Source: Lachnoclostridium sp. UBA7482
GTDB taxonomy: Bacteria > Bacillota > Clostridia > Lachnospirales > Lachnospiraceae
Length of the DNA: 17,730 bases
Reading direction: 5' to 3'
NCBI GenBank assembly: GCA_002479645.1
Contig: DLOO01000041.1
Location: 1 to 17,730 of the forward strand
A program made the translations under genes and the position numbers. Positions 7,412 to 14,703 of this stretch are shown piece by piece (within the stretch, counting starts at the first letter, position 1; every line of letters begins with the position of its first letter). Under the pieces are notes generated by a model, which made no database searches, was not told where the DNA came from, and saw only the letters and a program-made list of their open reading frames with translations.

Positions 7412-9124
7412 CTATCGCGCGTAAGCAAATCCCAGAATGGTGAAAAACTTCTCCATATCTTCCCCATTCGGTGCAATCTTTATTTCATAGTTTTTCTCTT
7501 CCCCATCCGGAATAATCAAGGTGGAATGACAATGATTCCAACCGATTTCCTTCGGATTACAGGTTTTCACCAACTGACCGTTTACATAGACGTCCGCTTT
7601 GCCCGCAGACAAATCTCCGGCATCCTTGAAAATCAGGAAGAAGCTTCTGCAGCGAAGACGAACGATAAACGGTGCGTTGTTATTACAATCAACCGGACGC
7701 ATCCAGTTATCGGTAAACATCGGTGTTACGACATTGTCGCAATCCAGCTCCGCGGCCTGCAAAACCGTGTCGGTATCCGTAAAGGAACCGGCGTCTACCG
7801 TAATATTGTGCGTCGCAAGTTCTTCCATGCTTACCGATCTGGTTATAAGCTTTTCTTTATCATAAACGCGGCTCATGCATGCTGTCTCCGGCCACTCCGG
7901 CATCTCGGACATCTGTGCCAGGGACTGTTCCATCATAAACATCACGCAGTCCGCCATAATCCGGTGCCCTTCATTGGACGGATGGAAGCAGTCATAGAAA
8001 TACTGACGTTTTGTAATGATTCGTCCGTCTGCTTCTCCGAACTGCGGACTTACCGCATCCAAAACGCTGACCATCGGTAAATCATAATGACGACCGATTG
8101 GCGACAGACGCTCCTGTAAGTTCCAATCATTCATAAATACGGAGAACAACAAAATTACCGCGGGCTCGCCCGGGCCGTTCCAAATCTTGGAAATCAGGCT
8201 CTCATAGCATAGTCCCTTGGTCTCGTCCCCTTCATCATTTACGGCAAATTCCACCAAAACAACATCCGGCTCTACGGTTCCGCCGCGAAGGATGTCCCTG
8301 TCATAACGAAGAACTCCGAGCTCGGAGGAAGTTCCGCCCATACCTGCCTTTACCAAGCGAACATTTTCCGGCTTTTCGGCGTACGTCTCGGCAAATGCCT
8401 TATAGATGCGGTAAACATAGCTCTGCGTAGCAATCGGTTTCGCACCGGCGCCCTGCGTAATGGAACCGCCGATAAATGCCAAAGTAACCTCTTCGCCTCT
8501 TGCCGCCTTTTCAATCGCATTTCTCAAACGATAGGTATTGCCCGGAGACATGAGCGAACGGGAAATCATCTCACGGTATGCGTCAGACTCAAAATCCACC
8601 GGCGGGTCGATTTCCGGCTCCGGAACCTCGTAGCCGTCATTCAAATAGAGTACAATGGTAACCTTTGCCTCAAGACCATCCTGCTCCGAATGGAAGAACA
8701 GCGTGCCGAGAATGTCATCCTCTTCGGAAAAAGCAAACTCAGACAGCGGGAATACTCTCTCCGCTCCGTCCGCACAGGTTTCCATACGAATCCGGCTTCC
8801 TGACTTGTATTTGTCCGTCTTTCCGTAATTCTGAAGCTCGCAGCAAACCGTTACCTCGCGTTCCTCCTCATGCGCTGCACAAACCGTAAGTCCGACGCTA
8901 TGTACCATCTCAGCAAATTTTGACGTATACTGCAATGCCGAAGCCAGTTCGCCCGGCAGCTCCGGACAGATCAGATGCAGCTTGTTCGCAATTCTTCCCT
9001 CAAGGAAAACGGTCTCGGTAAAGCCTTTTTCCGAAGGATGCGCAGTTACAATATTGTCTTCAAGAATAAAGTAGATTTTCGATCTTTTTTTCGTGGGATC
9101 TTGTGGAGCCACCGGTCCTTTCAT
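7412..9124 (-). CDS. SGNH/GDSL hydrolase, candidate intracellular carbohydrate esterase
   Basis: The 570-residue protein has a central SGNH hydrolase domain (about 205-405). Block I is FIGGSITQG with nucleophile S221; block II is GMGGTSSELG; block III is FAVND with N296; block V is DCFHPSNEGH with D378 and H381. All four catalytic elements are present. About 200 residues of beta-rich sequence precede it and about 150 follow it (VYVNGQLVKTC), possibly an accessory sugar-binding fold. No signal peptide is visible, so it probably works in the cytoplasm, for instance removing acetyl groups from imported oligosaccharides. The carbohydrate role is inferred from the divergent GH30 gene and the GH130 gene 7 kb away. 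The start has AGGTGA before it. It heads the run with mgtE, the GGDEF gene and the DUF308 gene. Confidence 0.85.
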   Translation of the reverse strand: MKGPVAPQDPTKKRSKIYFILEDNIVTAHPSEKGFTETVFLEGRIANKLHLICPELPGELASALQYTSKFAEMVHSVGLTVCAAHEEEREVTVCCELQNYGKTDKYKSGSRIRMETCADGAERVFPLSEFAFSEEDDILGTLFFHSEQDGLEAKVTIVLYLNDGYEVPEPEIDPPVDFESDAYREMISRSLMSPGNTYRLRNAIEKAARGEEVTLAFIGGSITQGAGAKPIATQSYVYRIYKAFAETYAEKPENVRLVKAGMGGTSSELGVLRYDRDILRGGTVEPDVVLVEFAVNDEGDETKGLCYESLISKIWNGPGEPAVILLFSVFMNDWNLQERLSPIGRHYDLPMVSVLDAVSPQFGEADGRIITKRQYFYDCFHPSNEGHRIMADCVMFMMEQSLAQMSEMPEWPETACMSRVYDKEKLITRSVSMEELATHNITVDAGSFTDTDTVLQAAELDCDNVVTPMFTDNWMRPVDCNNNAPFIVRLRCRSFFLIFKDAGDLSAGKADVYVNGQLVKTCNPKEIGWNHCHSTLIIPDGEEKNYEIKIAPNGEDMEKFFTILGFAYAR

Positions 9125-9137
9125 AATTCACCTGTTC

Positions 9138-9156
9138 TGTCGTTATGAAAACGACA
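9138..9156. repeat. Palindrome in the SGNH leader
   Basis: TGTCGTT (9138-9144) and AACGACA (9150-9156) form a perfect 7-bp inverted repeat around a 5-base spacer, 14 bases upstream of the SGNH start codon. It could be a repressor site or a leader hairpin close to the ribosome binding site. Confidence 0.5.
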
Positions 9157-9225
9157 TTCCTCCGTTTCTGATAAATAACGTTCAAAAAGGCATAATACCG
9201 CATTCTTAAACAAATACATATATTC

Positions 9226-9254
9226 ATAATATAAAAAACGCACGGCAAATGCAA
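9226..9254 (-). promoter_or_regulatory. Candidate promoter of the SGNH-mgtE-GGDEF-DUF308 run
   Basis: On the complement, TTGCAT (9249-9254) and TATTAT (9226-9231) are separated by 17 bp. The -10 is a 5 of 6 match and the -35 is weak (3 of 6), which fits an activated promoter. The first copy of the 11-bp repeat overlaps the -35 side. Confidence 0.45.
9240..9250 (+). repeat. 11-bp direct repeat, copy 1
   Basis: GCACGGCAAAT occurs here and again at 9369-9379, identical over 11 bases and in the same orientation. This copy overlaps the spacer and the edge of the -35 of the minus-strand promoter, where a bound protein could act on transcription. Confidence 0.5.
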
Positions 9255-9365
9255 GTTATAAATCCAAATCGCCCTTAATAATTCAATTATTTCAGTCATT
9301 TTTCACGAATTTTTCCACCAAAATCAAAAAATAGCAAGAAATGAGAAACTAACAACAGGAATTGA

Positions 9366-9395
9366 TTAGCACGGCAAATCCGGAAAGGCTATACT
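9366..9395 (+). promoter_or_regulatory. Candidate promoter of the GH30 gene
   Basis: TTAGCA (9366-9371, 4 of 6 match) and TATACT (9390-9395, 5 of 6) are 18 bp apart, giving a leader of about 60 bases before the GH30 start at 9461. The second copy of the 11-bp repeat lies across the -35 edge and spacer. Confidence 0.45.
9369..9379 (+). repeat. 11-bp direct repeat, copy 2
   Basis: This is the second GCACGGCAAAT. It starts three bases inside the GH30 -35 box and runs into the spacer, a typical operator position. Confidence 0.5.
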
Positions 9396-9416
9396 TGATG
9401 CAGATACAACAATTTC

Positions 9417-9434
9417 CGCACAGCTCCCTGTGCG
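9417..9434. repeat. Palindrome in the GH30 leader
   Basis: CGCACAG (9417-9423) and CTGTGCG (9428-9434) form a perfect 7-bp inverted repeat with a CTCC loop, about 20 bases downstream of the -10 box and 16 bases before the ribosome binding site. It may be an operator or an RNA hairpin; no T run follows, so it is not a terminator. Confidence 0.5.
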
Positions 9435-9460
9435 TTACCGAACTAGTTTTGGAGGTTTCT

Positions 9461-10948
9461 ATGAGAAAAAAGTTTCTATTATTTTCCCTCATTTTTTCGT
9501 TGATTCTGGCAACCGGTTGTGAAAATGCCGCAAGTCCTTCGGCGCCTTCGCCCACAGAATCCGCCGACACTCCGACTCCCACAGAGGGTCCGGCGCTCGA
9601 TGCAAATGCACTTCAGCTGACCTACGATGTAAGCAAGAAAGAACAGGAAATCGACGGCTTCGGCGCAGGCTTTACCTGGTACAGCGATTATGCTGTGAAA
9701 GCGCCCAATTCGGATGCCATTATGGATCTTTTGTTCAAGGACGCAGGTCTTACCATTCTTCGCTTCAAGTGTGATTATGATTATCCGGAATTTCTGAGCT
9801 CTGCCAAGACCAACCTTGCATTTTACAAGGCTGCACAGGAGCGTGCCGACGCCCGCGGCGAAAAGATTACGACTCTTTACACCAGCTGGTCTCCCGCCGC
9901 TTACCTGAAGAATACCGGAAATGTCAAGGGCGAGGGCACTCTTCGCAAGGATGCCGCCGGCGCTTATGACTATCCCGGATTTGCCAAATGGTGGCTCGAG
10001 GCGGTAAATGCTTACCGTGATTTCGGCGTTCCGGTTGACGTTGTCAGCATCCAGAACGAATGCGACTTCATTGCAAGCTACGAAAGCTGTGAATTTGATC
10101 CGACAGAAACAAGCAAAAATGCCTGCTATGCAGACGCATTTTTGGCAACCTACCGTCTTATGAAGGATTCCCTCGGCGACAACATTCCGTTAATGATTGC
10201 TCCGGAGACCATGAGCTGCGGTTCCGGCGAACTGAAGGCTTACGTCAAGAAAATTGTTGAGGAAGCTCCGGAAAGCATTTATGCCCTCGGACACCACCTG
10301 TACGTCGGCGGTACCTCAACAGACAACCCGAATTACTGCAATGCCGATTCCTTTATCATGAACTTCATGAACAACAAGGAGTATATCAACCGGATTGGCT
10401 GTAAAGCATGGCAGACCGAGTTCTACCGCGGAACCTCTTTGCAGACTGCAAATGTCATCAACAATTCCCTTGCTTATGAGAATGTCAGCGCATATATCTA
10501 CTGGGGCGGTATTTGGGAAGCCAAATCTACCGATACCATTTACGACAACAACCTGATTATTGTCGGACGCAGCATTCCGGACTGGCCTTCCGATGAAGGG
10601 TACCTTGCCTGCGGGGATTACTATGTTATGCGCCATTTCTCCGAATTTGTCCGTCCCGGCTATCATCGTATCGATGCATCCATCAAAAATCCCGGACATA
10701 TCCGTATGTCGATGTACGCAAGCCCCGACGAGAAGCGTCTGGTTGCTGTTGTAATCAACAACAGTAAGGATGCTGCGGAACTGCAGCTGCCCTTTGATGA
10801 TGCATTTGCCGCTACTCAGGTTTACCAGTCGGTGCTTTCCGATAACTTTACTGCCGATATGCTGTATCAGAACAAGGGCTCTCTGGACAAAAACAACAAG
10901 CTTACGCTCCCCGGAGAAAGCCTGACGACCATCGTTATTGATCGTTAA
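9461..10948 (+). CDS. Secreted GH30-family glycoside hydrolase lipoprotein
   Basis: This 495-residue protein begins MRKKFLLFSL with a hydrophobic core and the lipobox LATGC (Cys20), followed by a Ser/Pro/Thr-rich linker (about 23-45), so it should be anchored outside the cell. From about residue 55 comes a GH30 (beta/alpha)8 barrel starting IDGFGAGFTWY. The acid/base is expected at E200 (SIQNECDF) and the nucleophile at E320 (KAWQTEFY); IYWGGIWEAK and a beta side domain (about 400-495, LVAVVINNS) complete the fold. GH30 members include endo-xylanases, glucuronoxylanases and beta-glucosidase-type enzymes; I cannot fix the subfamily, though xylan is a fair guess. The ATG at 9461 has GGAGG five bases upstream. 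A longer in-frame ATG at 9362 lies inside the promoter and is rejected. Confidence 0.85.
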   Translation: MRKKFLLFSLIFSLILATGCENAASPSAPSPTESADTPTPTEGPALDANALQLTYDVSKKEQEIDGFGAGFTWYSDYAVKAPNSDAIMDLLFKDAGLTILRFKCDYDYPEFLSSAKTNLAFYKAAQERADARGEKITTLYTSWSPAAYLKNTGNVKGEGTLRKDAAGAYDYPGFAKWWLEAVNAYRDFGVPVDVVSIQNECDFIASYESCEFDPTETSKNACYADAFLATYRLMKDSLGDNIPLMIAPETMSCGSGELKAYVKKIVEEAPESIYALGHHLYVGGTSTDNPNYCNADSFIMNFMNNKEYINRIGCKAWQTEFYRGTSLQTANVINNSLAYENVSAYIYWGGIWEAKSTDTIYDNNLIIVGRSIPDWPSDEGYLACGDYYVMRHFSEFVRPGYHRIDASIKNPGHIRMSMYASPDEKRLVAVVINNSKDAAELQLPFDDAFAATQVYQSVLSDNFTADMLYQNKGSLDKNNKLTLPGESLTTIVIDR

Positions 10949-10991
10949 TTATTATCGCAATTTCGTAATTTCTTAAACCAATACTCTTTAC

Positions 10992-11029
10992 GCAAAACGC
11001 TCCCCGCATAAAGGCGGAGAGCGTTTTGC
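10992..11029. terminator. Bidirectional terminator between GH30 and azlD
   Basis: GCAAAACGCTCCCCGC (10992-11007) pairs with GCGGAGAGCGTTTTGC (11014-11029) over 16 positions with one mismatch and a 6-base loop. The A and T runs at the foot of the stem allow it to end transcripts from both the GH30 gene and the converging azlD gene, whose stop codon is at 11037. Confidence 0.8.
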
Positions 11030-11036
11030 TGTTATC

Positions 11037-11345
11037 TCAAAGAATCAGCATCATAAGTCCGACCGCGGCACACGCCGCAAGCGCAACCGTAACCATTCCG
11101 CGCCCACGATAGGAAAGAACCAATGCAACTCCGGTTCCGACTGCGGAGGGAAGCATTTGCTTCGTACAATACAAGATTCCCGGAAATGTCATTGCCGCCA
11201 GCACGGCATAAGGAATGTAATACAAGACCGATTGAAGAAAACGGTTCGTAATCTTCCGCTGCATCAGCCCAAATGGCAATGCACGAACCAAGTAGGTCAC
11301 AGCGGCCATTACCGCAAGCGCCGTAAAAAATTCCGTCAGTTTCAT
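11037..11345 (-). CDS. azlD: AzlD-type branched-chain amino acid transport subunit
   Basis: This is a 102-residue, highly hydrophobic protein with about four membrane helices, starting MKLTEFFTALAVMAAVTYL and containing the family pattern VRALPFGLMQRK and YYIPYAVLAAMTFPG. AzlD is the small partner of AzlC in export of branched-chain amino acids and analogues such as azaleucine; E. coli YgaH is the relative. The start codon overlaps the azlC stop codon (ATGA), with GGGAGG upstream inside azlC, so the two proteins are probably made by coupled translation in matched amounts. Confidence 0.9.
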   Translation of the reverse strand: MKLTEFFTALAVMAAVTYLVRALPFGLMQRKITNRFLQSVLYYIPYAVLAAMTFPGILYCTKQMLPSAVGTGVALVLSYRGRGMVTVALAACAAVGLMMLIL

Positions 11346-12058
11346 GCAGCGCCTCCCGTCTTTTCCTCCGTTACCGAAACCGGAAACAAAATCGCCCCGA
11401 TCGTTGATGCTGCAAGCGCACAGATAATGATGGAGGTTCCTACGGAAACCCCGGAAAATACCGGTGCATAATACAACAGGCAACTGACGGCAGCTGCAAT
11501 CAGAACCACCCACAGAACATGCAAATCACTCTTTGCCTTCGGTACAATAATCGCAAGGAACATTCCGTAAATTGCAATGCTCATAACCTCCGTAATTCCT
11601 GCCGGCAGAATGCTTCCAAACACACCGCCGCCGAGCGTACCGCCGCTCCATCCAAGATAAGGCAGGGTCATCAGTCCCAAAAAATAACTCCGGCTTACCT
11701 CTCTGTCCCGGTTCACCGAAACACCGAAAATCTCATCGGTGATTCCGAACCCAAGCGCCCAGCGGGAAGCCCCGCGGAATTTGCCGTCCACCTTCTGGGA
11801 AAGCGATATCGACATCAGAGAATACCGCAAATTGATAATAAGCTGGGAAATTGCCAGTTCTGCCAACGAGCCTCCGCCCAGCATAATCTTCATACCGGCA
11901 AACTGTCCGGCGCTGGTCAGGTTCAACATGGAAATCAACGTAACTTCCCACCAGTAGAGTCCCTGTGCCACACCGGTAATTCCAAAAGAAAAGGATACAA
12001 AAAAGTATCCCAATGCAATAGGGATTCCGTCACGGAGTCCCTGCTTATAGTCACTCAT
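11342..12058 (-). CDS. azlC: AzlC-type branched-chain amino acid exporter
   Basis: The 238-residue protein has the AzlC/YgaZ plan: DGIPIALGYFFVSFSFG near the N-terminus, the LNLTSAGQFAG motif, RYSLMSISLSQK, and GFGITDEIFGV, with about seven membrane helices overall. It should act in the cytoplasmic membrane with AzlD to export leucine, isoleucine or valine. GGA-rich sequence precedes the ATG. It starts 81 bases after asnA ends, behind a terminator-like hairpin, so it is either read through from the asnA operon or has a promoter I cannot see in the 35 remaining bases. The neighbouring trpS and asnA genes fit a general amino-acid theme, but a regulatory link is only inferred. Confidence 0.93.
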   Translation of the reverse strand: MSDYKQGLRDGIPIALGYFFVSFSFGITGVAQGLYWWEVTLISMLNLTSAGQFAGMKIMLGGGSLAELAISQLIINLRYSLMSISLSQKVDGKFRGASRWALGFGITDEIFGVSVNRDREVSRSYFLGLMTLPYLGWSGGTLGGGVFGSILPAGITEVMSIAIYGMFLAIIVPKAKSDLHVLWVVLIAAAVSCLLYYAPVFSGVSVGTSIIICALAASTIGAILFPVSVTEEKTGGAA

Positions 12059-12093
12059 AGTTTTTCCTTTTCATCTGCTGCATCTTGTTATAA

Positions 12094-12125
12094 CTGCCCG
12101 CAAAGCCTTACAGTCTTGCGGGCAG
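12094..12125 (-). terminator. Terminator-like hairpin after asnA
   Basis: CTGCCCGCAA (12094-12103) and TTGCGGGCAG (12116-12125) are a perfect 10-bp, G+C-rich inverted repeat with a 12-base loop, 15 bases past the asnA stop. On the coding strand it is followed by TTATAAC, a weak U run, so termination may be partial and leave some transcript for azlCD. Confidence 0.6.
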
Positions 12126-12139
12126 ACAATCATTTCTGA

Positions 12140-13153
12140 TTAAAGAAGTACTACGCCCTTCTCGGCAGCGTACCGGCGTACCTCTTCCGGCCATGCGGAA
12201 ACCTGTACCTCGCCGATGTGAGCCTTGCGGAGATAGAACATACAAATTCTGGACTGTCCGATTCCACCGCCTACCGTGTACGGAAGTTCGCAATTAAGGA
12301 GCGCCTTCTGGAACGGAAGCTCTGCTCTCTCCTCACAGCCGGCCTTCTTAAGCTGCTCGGCAAGAGAAATCTCGTCAACACGGATACCCATAGAGGAAAG
12401 CTCCAGCGCAATATCGGTAACCGGATAATAAACGATAATGTCGCCATTCAGCTTCCAGTCGTCGTAGTCCGGCGCACGTCCGTCATGCTTCTCGCCGGAT
12501 GCCAGGATATCGCCGATCTGCATAATAAATACAGCGCCCTTTTCTCTGGCAATCAGATATTCTCTTTCCTTCGGGGTAAGACCCGGATACATATCCTCAA
12601 GCTCCTGTGTGGTAATGAAGGAAATTTCCTCCGGAAGAATACAGGTAATGTACTCATACTGGTTTGCCATATATTTTTCCGTTACGCGAAGCGCTTCATA
12701 AACAGCCTTAACGCACTCACGCAAAGTCTTCTCGTTACGATCTTCCTTCGTGATAATCTTCTCCCAGTCCCACTGATCTACAAAAATGGAGTGAATGTTA
12801 TCCGTTTCCTCGTCACGGCGAATCGCATTCATATCGGTGTAGAGACCTTCGCCCACCTGAAATCCGTAACGGTCCAGTGCCATACGCTTCCATTTTGCAA
12901 GGGAATGTACGATTTCCAGTTCCTTATCGCCCTGTTCCTTTACGCCAAAGCTTACCGGACGTTCCACACCATTCAGGTTGTCGTTCAGACCGCTCTCCGG
13001 CGCTACGAACAAAGGCGCGGATACACGATACAGATTCAACTGGGTTGCCAGCTCTCTTTGAAAGAAATCCTTGACCCTCTTAATCGCAATCTGGTTTTCT
13101 TTATTGTTCAGCGCCGAAGCATACCCTTCGGGAATGTAAATATTGGATGCCAT
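12140..13153 (-). CDS. asnA: Aspartate-ammonia ligase (asparagine synthetase A)
   Basis: AsnA makes asparagine from aspartate, ammonia and ATP in the cytoplasm. The 337-residue protein is close to the E. coli length of 330 and has the class II synthetase-like fold with recognisable blocks: RVSAPLFVAPESGLNDNLNG, EIVHSLAKWKRMAL, YTDMNAIRRDE, FVDQWDWEK, DDWKLNGDI and GGGIGQSRICM near the end. The start at 13153 (MASNIYIPEGY) has AGGGGG before it; an upstream ATG at 13183 has none and would lie closer to the preceding gene's stop. It is 38 bases behind the DUF1846 gene and probably in one operon with it. Confidence is high. Confidence 0.97.
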   Translation of the reverse strand: MASNIYIPEGYASALNNKENQIAIKRVKDFFQRELATQLNLYRVSAPLFVAPESGLNDNLNGVERPVSFGVKEQGDKELEIVHSLAKWKRMALDRYGFQVGEGLYTDMNAIRRDEETDNIHSIFVDQWDWEKIITKEDRNEKTLRECVKAVYEALRVTEKYMANQYEYITCILPEEISFITTQELEDMYPGLTPKEREYLIAREKGAVFIMQIGDILASGEKHDGRAPDYDDWKLNGDIIVYYPVTDIALELSSMGIRVDEISLAEQLKKAGCEERAELPFQKALLNCELPYTVGGGIGQSRICMFYLRKAHIGEVQVSAWPEEVRRYAAEKGVVLL

Positions 13154-13191
13154 AAAAGCCCCCTTTCTGCGGAAAATCCGCAATCAATTTA

Positions 13192-14682
13192 CTATTTGTG
13201 ATATAACTTTTTGGTTTCGTATTTCGGCTCGCAGGTCAGATGCATACCGAGCTTACGGAACACGCCCTCATCTACGGAGGAAAGAATTACGCTGGAGTGT
13301 ACCTCACAGCCCTTCAGTTTGCCAAGCTGCTGCATCGCCATCTCTGCGCTGTCGTAAGTCGCTGCGCCGATGGAAAGTGCAAGCAGAACCTCGTCGGTAT
13401 GAAGTCTCGGATTATGATTGCCGAGATGATTGATCTTAAGGTCCTGAATCGGCTCAAGAATGCTCGGAGGAAGCAGTCTGACTTCATCCGGAATCTGTGC
13501 AAGCGCCTTCAGGGAATTCAGAAGCGCTGCAGAAGATGCACCGAGCAAATCGGAGGTTCTTCCGCAAATCAGGCTTCCGTCATTCAGTTCAATCGCAACT
13601 GCCGGTGCACCGGTCTCCTCTGCCTTTGCAAGCGCAACATCAACAACCGGACGATTCTTAACGGAAATGCCTGCCTGCTCCATCAGAAGCTGAATCTTAT
13701 AAATTGCCTCGTCGGTTGCCTGCGCATTGCCTTTTCTCTTATCGCAAAGCGTGCTGTAATAGCGGCGGATAATTTCTTCCCTGGAAGCAATCTTGGCAGC
13801 CTCATCATCAATGATACAGTTGCCTGCCATATTCACGCCCATATCGGTCGGAGACTTATACGGGGATGTACCATATATACGCTCGAACATCGCATTTACA
13901 ACCGGAAAAATCTCTACATCGCGGTTATAATTTACCGTGGTCTTACCATATGCCTCCAAATGGAACGGATCGATCATATTCACATCGTTCAAATCAGCCG
14001 TAGCTGCCTCGTATGCCAGATTCACCGGATGCTTAAGCGGAATATTCCAAATCGGAAAAGTCTCAAACTTTGCATAGCCCGCCTGCACGCCTCTCTTGTG
14101 CTCGTGATACAGCTGGGAAAGACAGGTTGCCATCTTGCCGCTTCCCGGTCCGGGCGCCGTAACCACAATCAGGGAGCGGGTAGTCTCAATGTATTCGTTT
14201 TTGCCGTAACCGTCGTCGCTGACAATCTTGGAAATATTGGACGGATAGCCCTCAATTTGGTAGTGACGGAACACACGCAGTCCCAGGCTTTCCAGTTTTT
14301 TCTGATACAAAAGCACGCTCTCCTGCTCCACAAATCTGGTCAGGACGACACTGCCGACGTATAAGCCATATCCGCGGAACGCATCAATCAGACGAAGGAC
14401 GTCCAAATCATAGGTAATACTCAAATCGCCTCGAACCTTATTCTTTACGATATCTCCCGCATTGATCGCGATAACGATTTCGGCCTCCTCCTTCAACTGA
14501 AGCAGCATACGAATCTTACTGTCGGGCTGAAATCCGGGCAATACTCTCGATGCATGAAAATCGTCAAACAGCTTGCCGCCGAATTCGAGATAAAGCTTAC
14601 CGCCAAACTGGGCGATACGCTCCTTAATGTGCGCGGACTGCATCTCCAGATATTTGTCGTTATCAAAACCCTTTCTAATCAT
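13192..14682 (-). CDS. DUF1846 (UPF0371) protein of unknown function
   Basis: The 496-residue protein fits the DUF1846/UPF0371 family in length and in the stretches RKGFDNDKYLEMQS, YLEFGGKLFDDFHASRVLPG, GDLSITYDLDVLRLID and GVNMAGNCI. Residues 175-183 (APGPGSGKM region) look like a phosphate-binding loop; with the surrounding KMATCLSQLYHEHKRG this suggests nucleotide binding, but no reaction is established to my knowledge. There is no signal peptide or membrane helix, so it should be cytoplasmic. AGAAGG precedes the start. It sits 21 bases after the HD-GYP gene and 38 bases before asnA. The tight placement before an asparagine synthetase is the best clue to its function that the window offers. 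Confidence 0.93.
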   Translation of the reverse strand: MIRKGFDNDKYLEMQSAHIKERIAQFGGKLYLEFGGKLFDDFHASRVLPGFQPDSKIRMLLQLKEEAEIVIAINAGDIVKNKVRGDLSITYDLDVLRLIDAFRGYGLYVGSVVLTRFVEQESVLLYQKKLESLGLRVFRHYQIEGYPSNISKIVSDDGYGKNEYIETTRSLIVVTAPGPGSGKMATCLSQLYHEHKRGVQAGYAKFETFPIWNIPLKHPVNLAYEAATADLNDVNMIDPFHLEAYGKTTVNYNRDVEIFPVVNAMFERIYGTSPYKSPTDMGVNMAGNCIIDDEAAKIASREEIIRRYYSTLCDKRKGNAQATDEAIYKIQLLMEQAGISVKNRPVVDVALAKAEETGAPAVAIELNDGSLICGRTSDLLGASSAALLNSLKALAQIPDEVRLLPPSILEPIQDLKINHLGNHNPRLHTDEVLLALSIGAATYDSAEMAMQQLGKLKGCEVHSSVILSSVDEGVFRKLGMHLTCEPKYETKKLYHK

Positions 14683-14703
14683 TGGTTTTTCCTTCTTTCT
14701 TCA

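Larger units (their letters stand above)
9125..9460. promoter_or_regulatory. 336-bp divergent control region between the SGNH and GH30 genes
   Basis: No gene is seen here. The region is A+T-rich and holds one candidate promoter on each strand, the direct repeat GCACGGCAAAT at 9240-9250 and 9369-9379, and two short palindromes (9138-9156 and 9417-9434). The two repeat copies have the same orientation, and each falls within the promoter of a different gene. Everything here is read from sequence; the regulator is unknown. Confidence 0.65.

Noticed and set aside
7397..7412. Hairpin between the SGNH and mgtE genes as a terminator
   Set aside because: Only 5 bp of stem with a 6-base loop and a broken T run (TTTCGTT); too weak to call.
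9143..9157. Four-codon leader peptide (MSFS) upstream of the SGNH gene
   Set aside because: GGAGG is only one base from its ATG, too close for normal initiation, and its codons are uninformative; the palindrome explains the sequence better.
9362..9460. N-terminal extension of the GH30 protein from ATG 9362
   Set aside because: It would begin before the -10 box, and the signal peptide with lipobox starts at 9461 behind GGAGG.
12218..13201. 327-codon plus-strand frame opposite asnA
   Set aside because: It is antisense to a certain gene; its length reflects the codon bias of asnA rather than coding.
13240..14364. 374-codon plus-strand frame opposite the DUF1846 gene
   Set aside because: It mirrors a well-supported coding region, has low-complexity basic composition and no family resemblance, and lacks a ribosome binding site.
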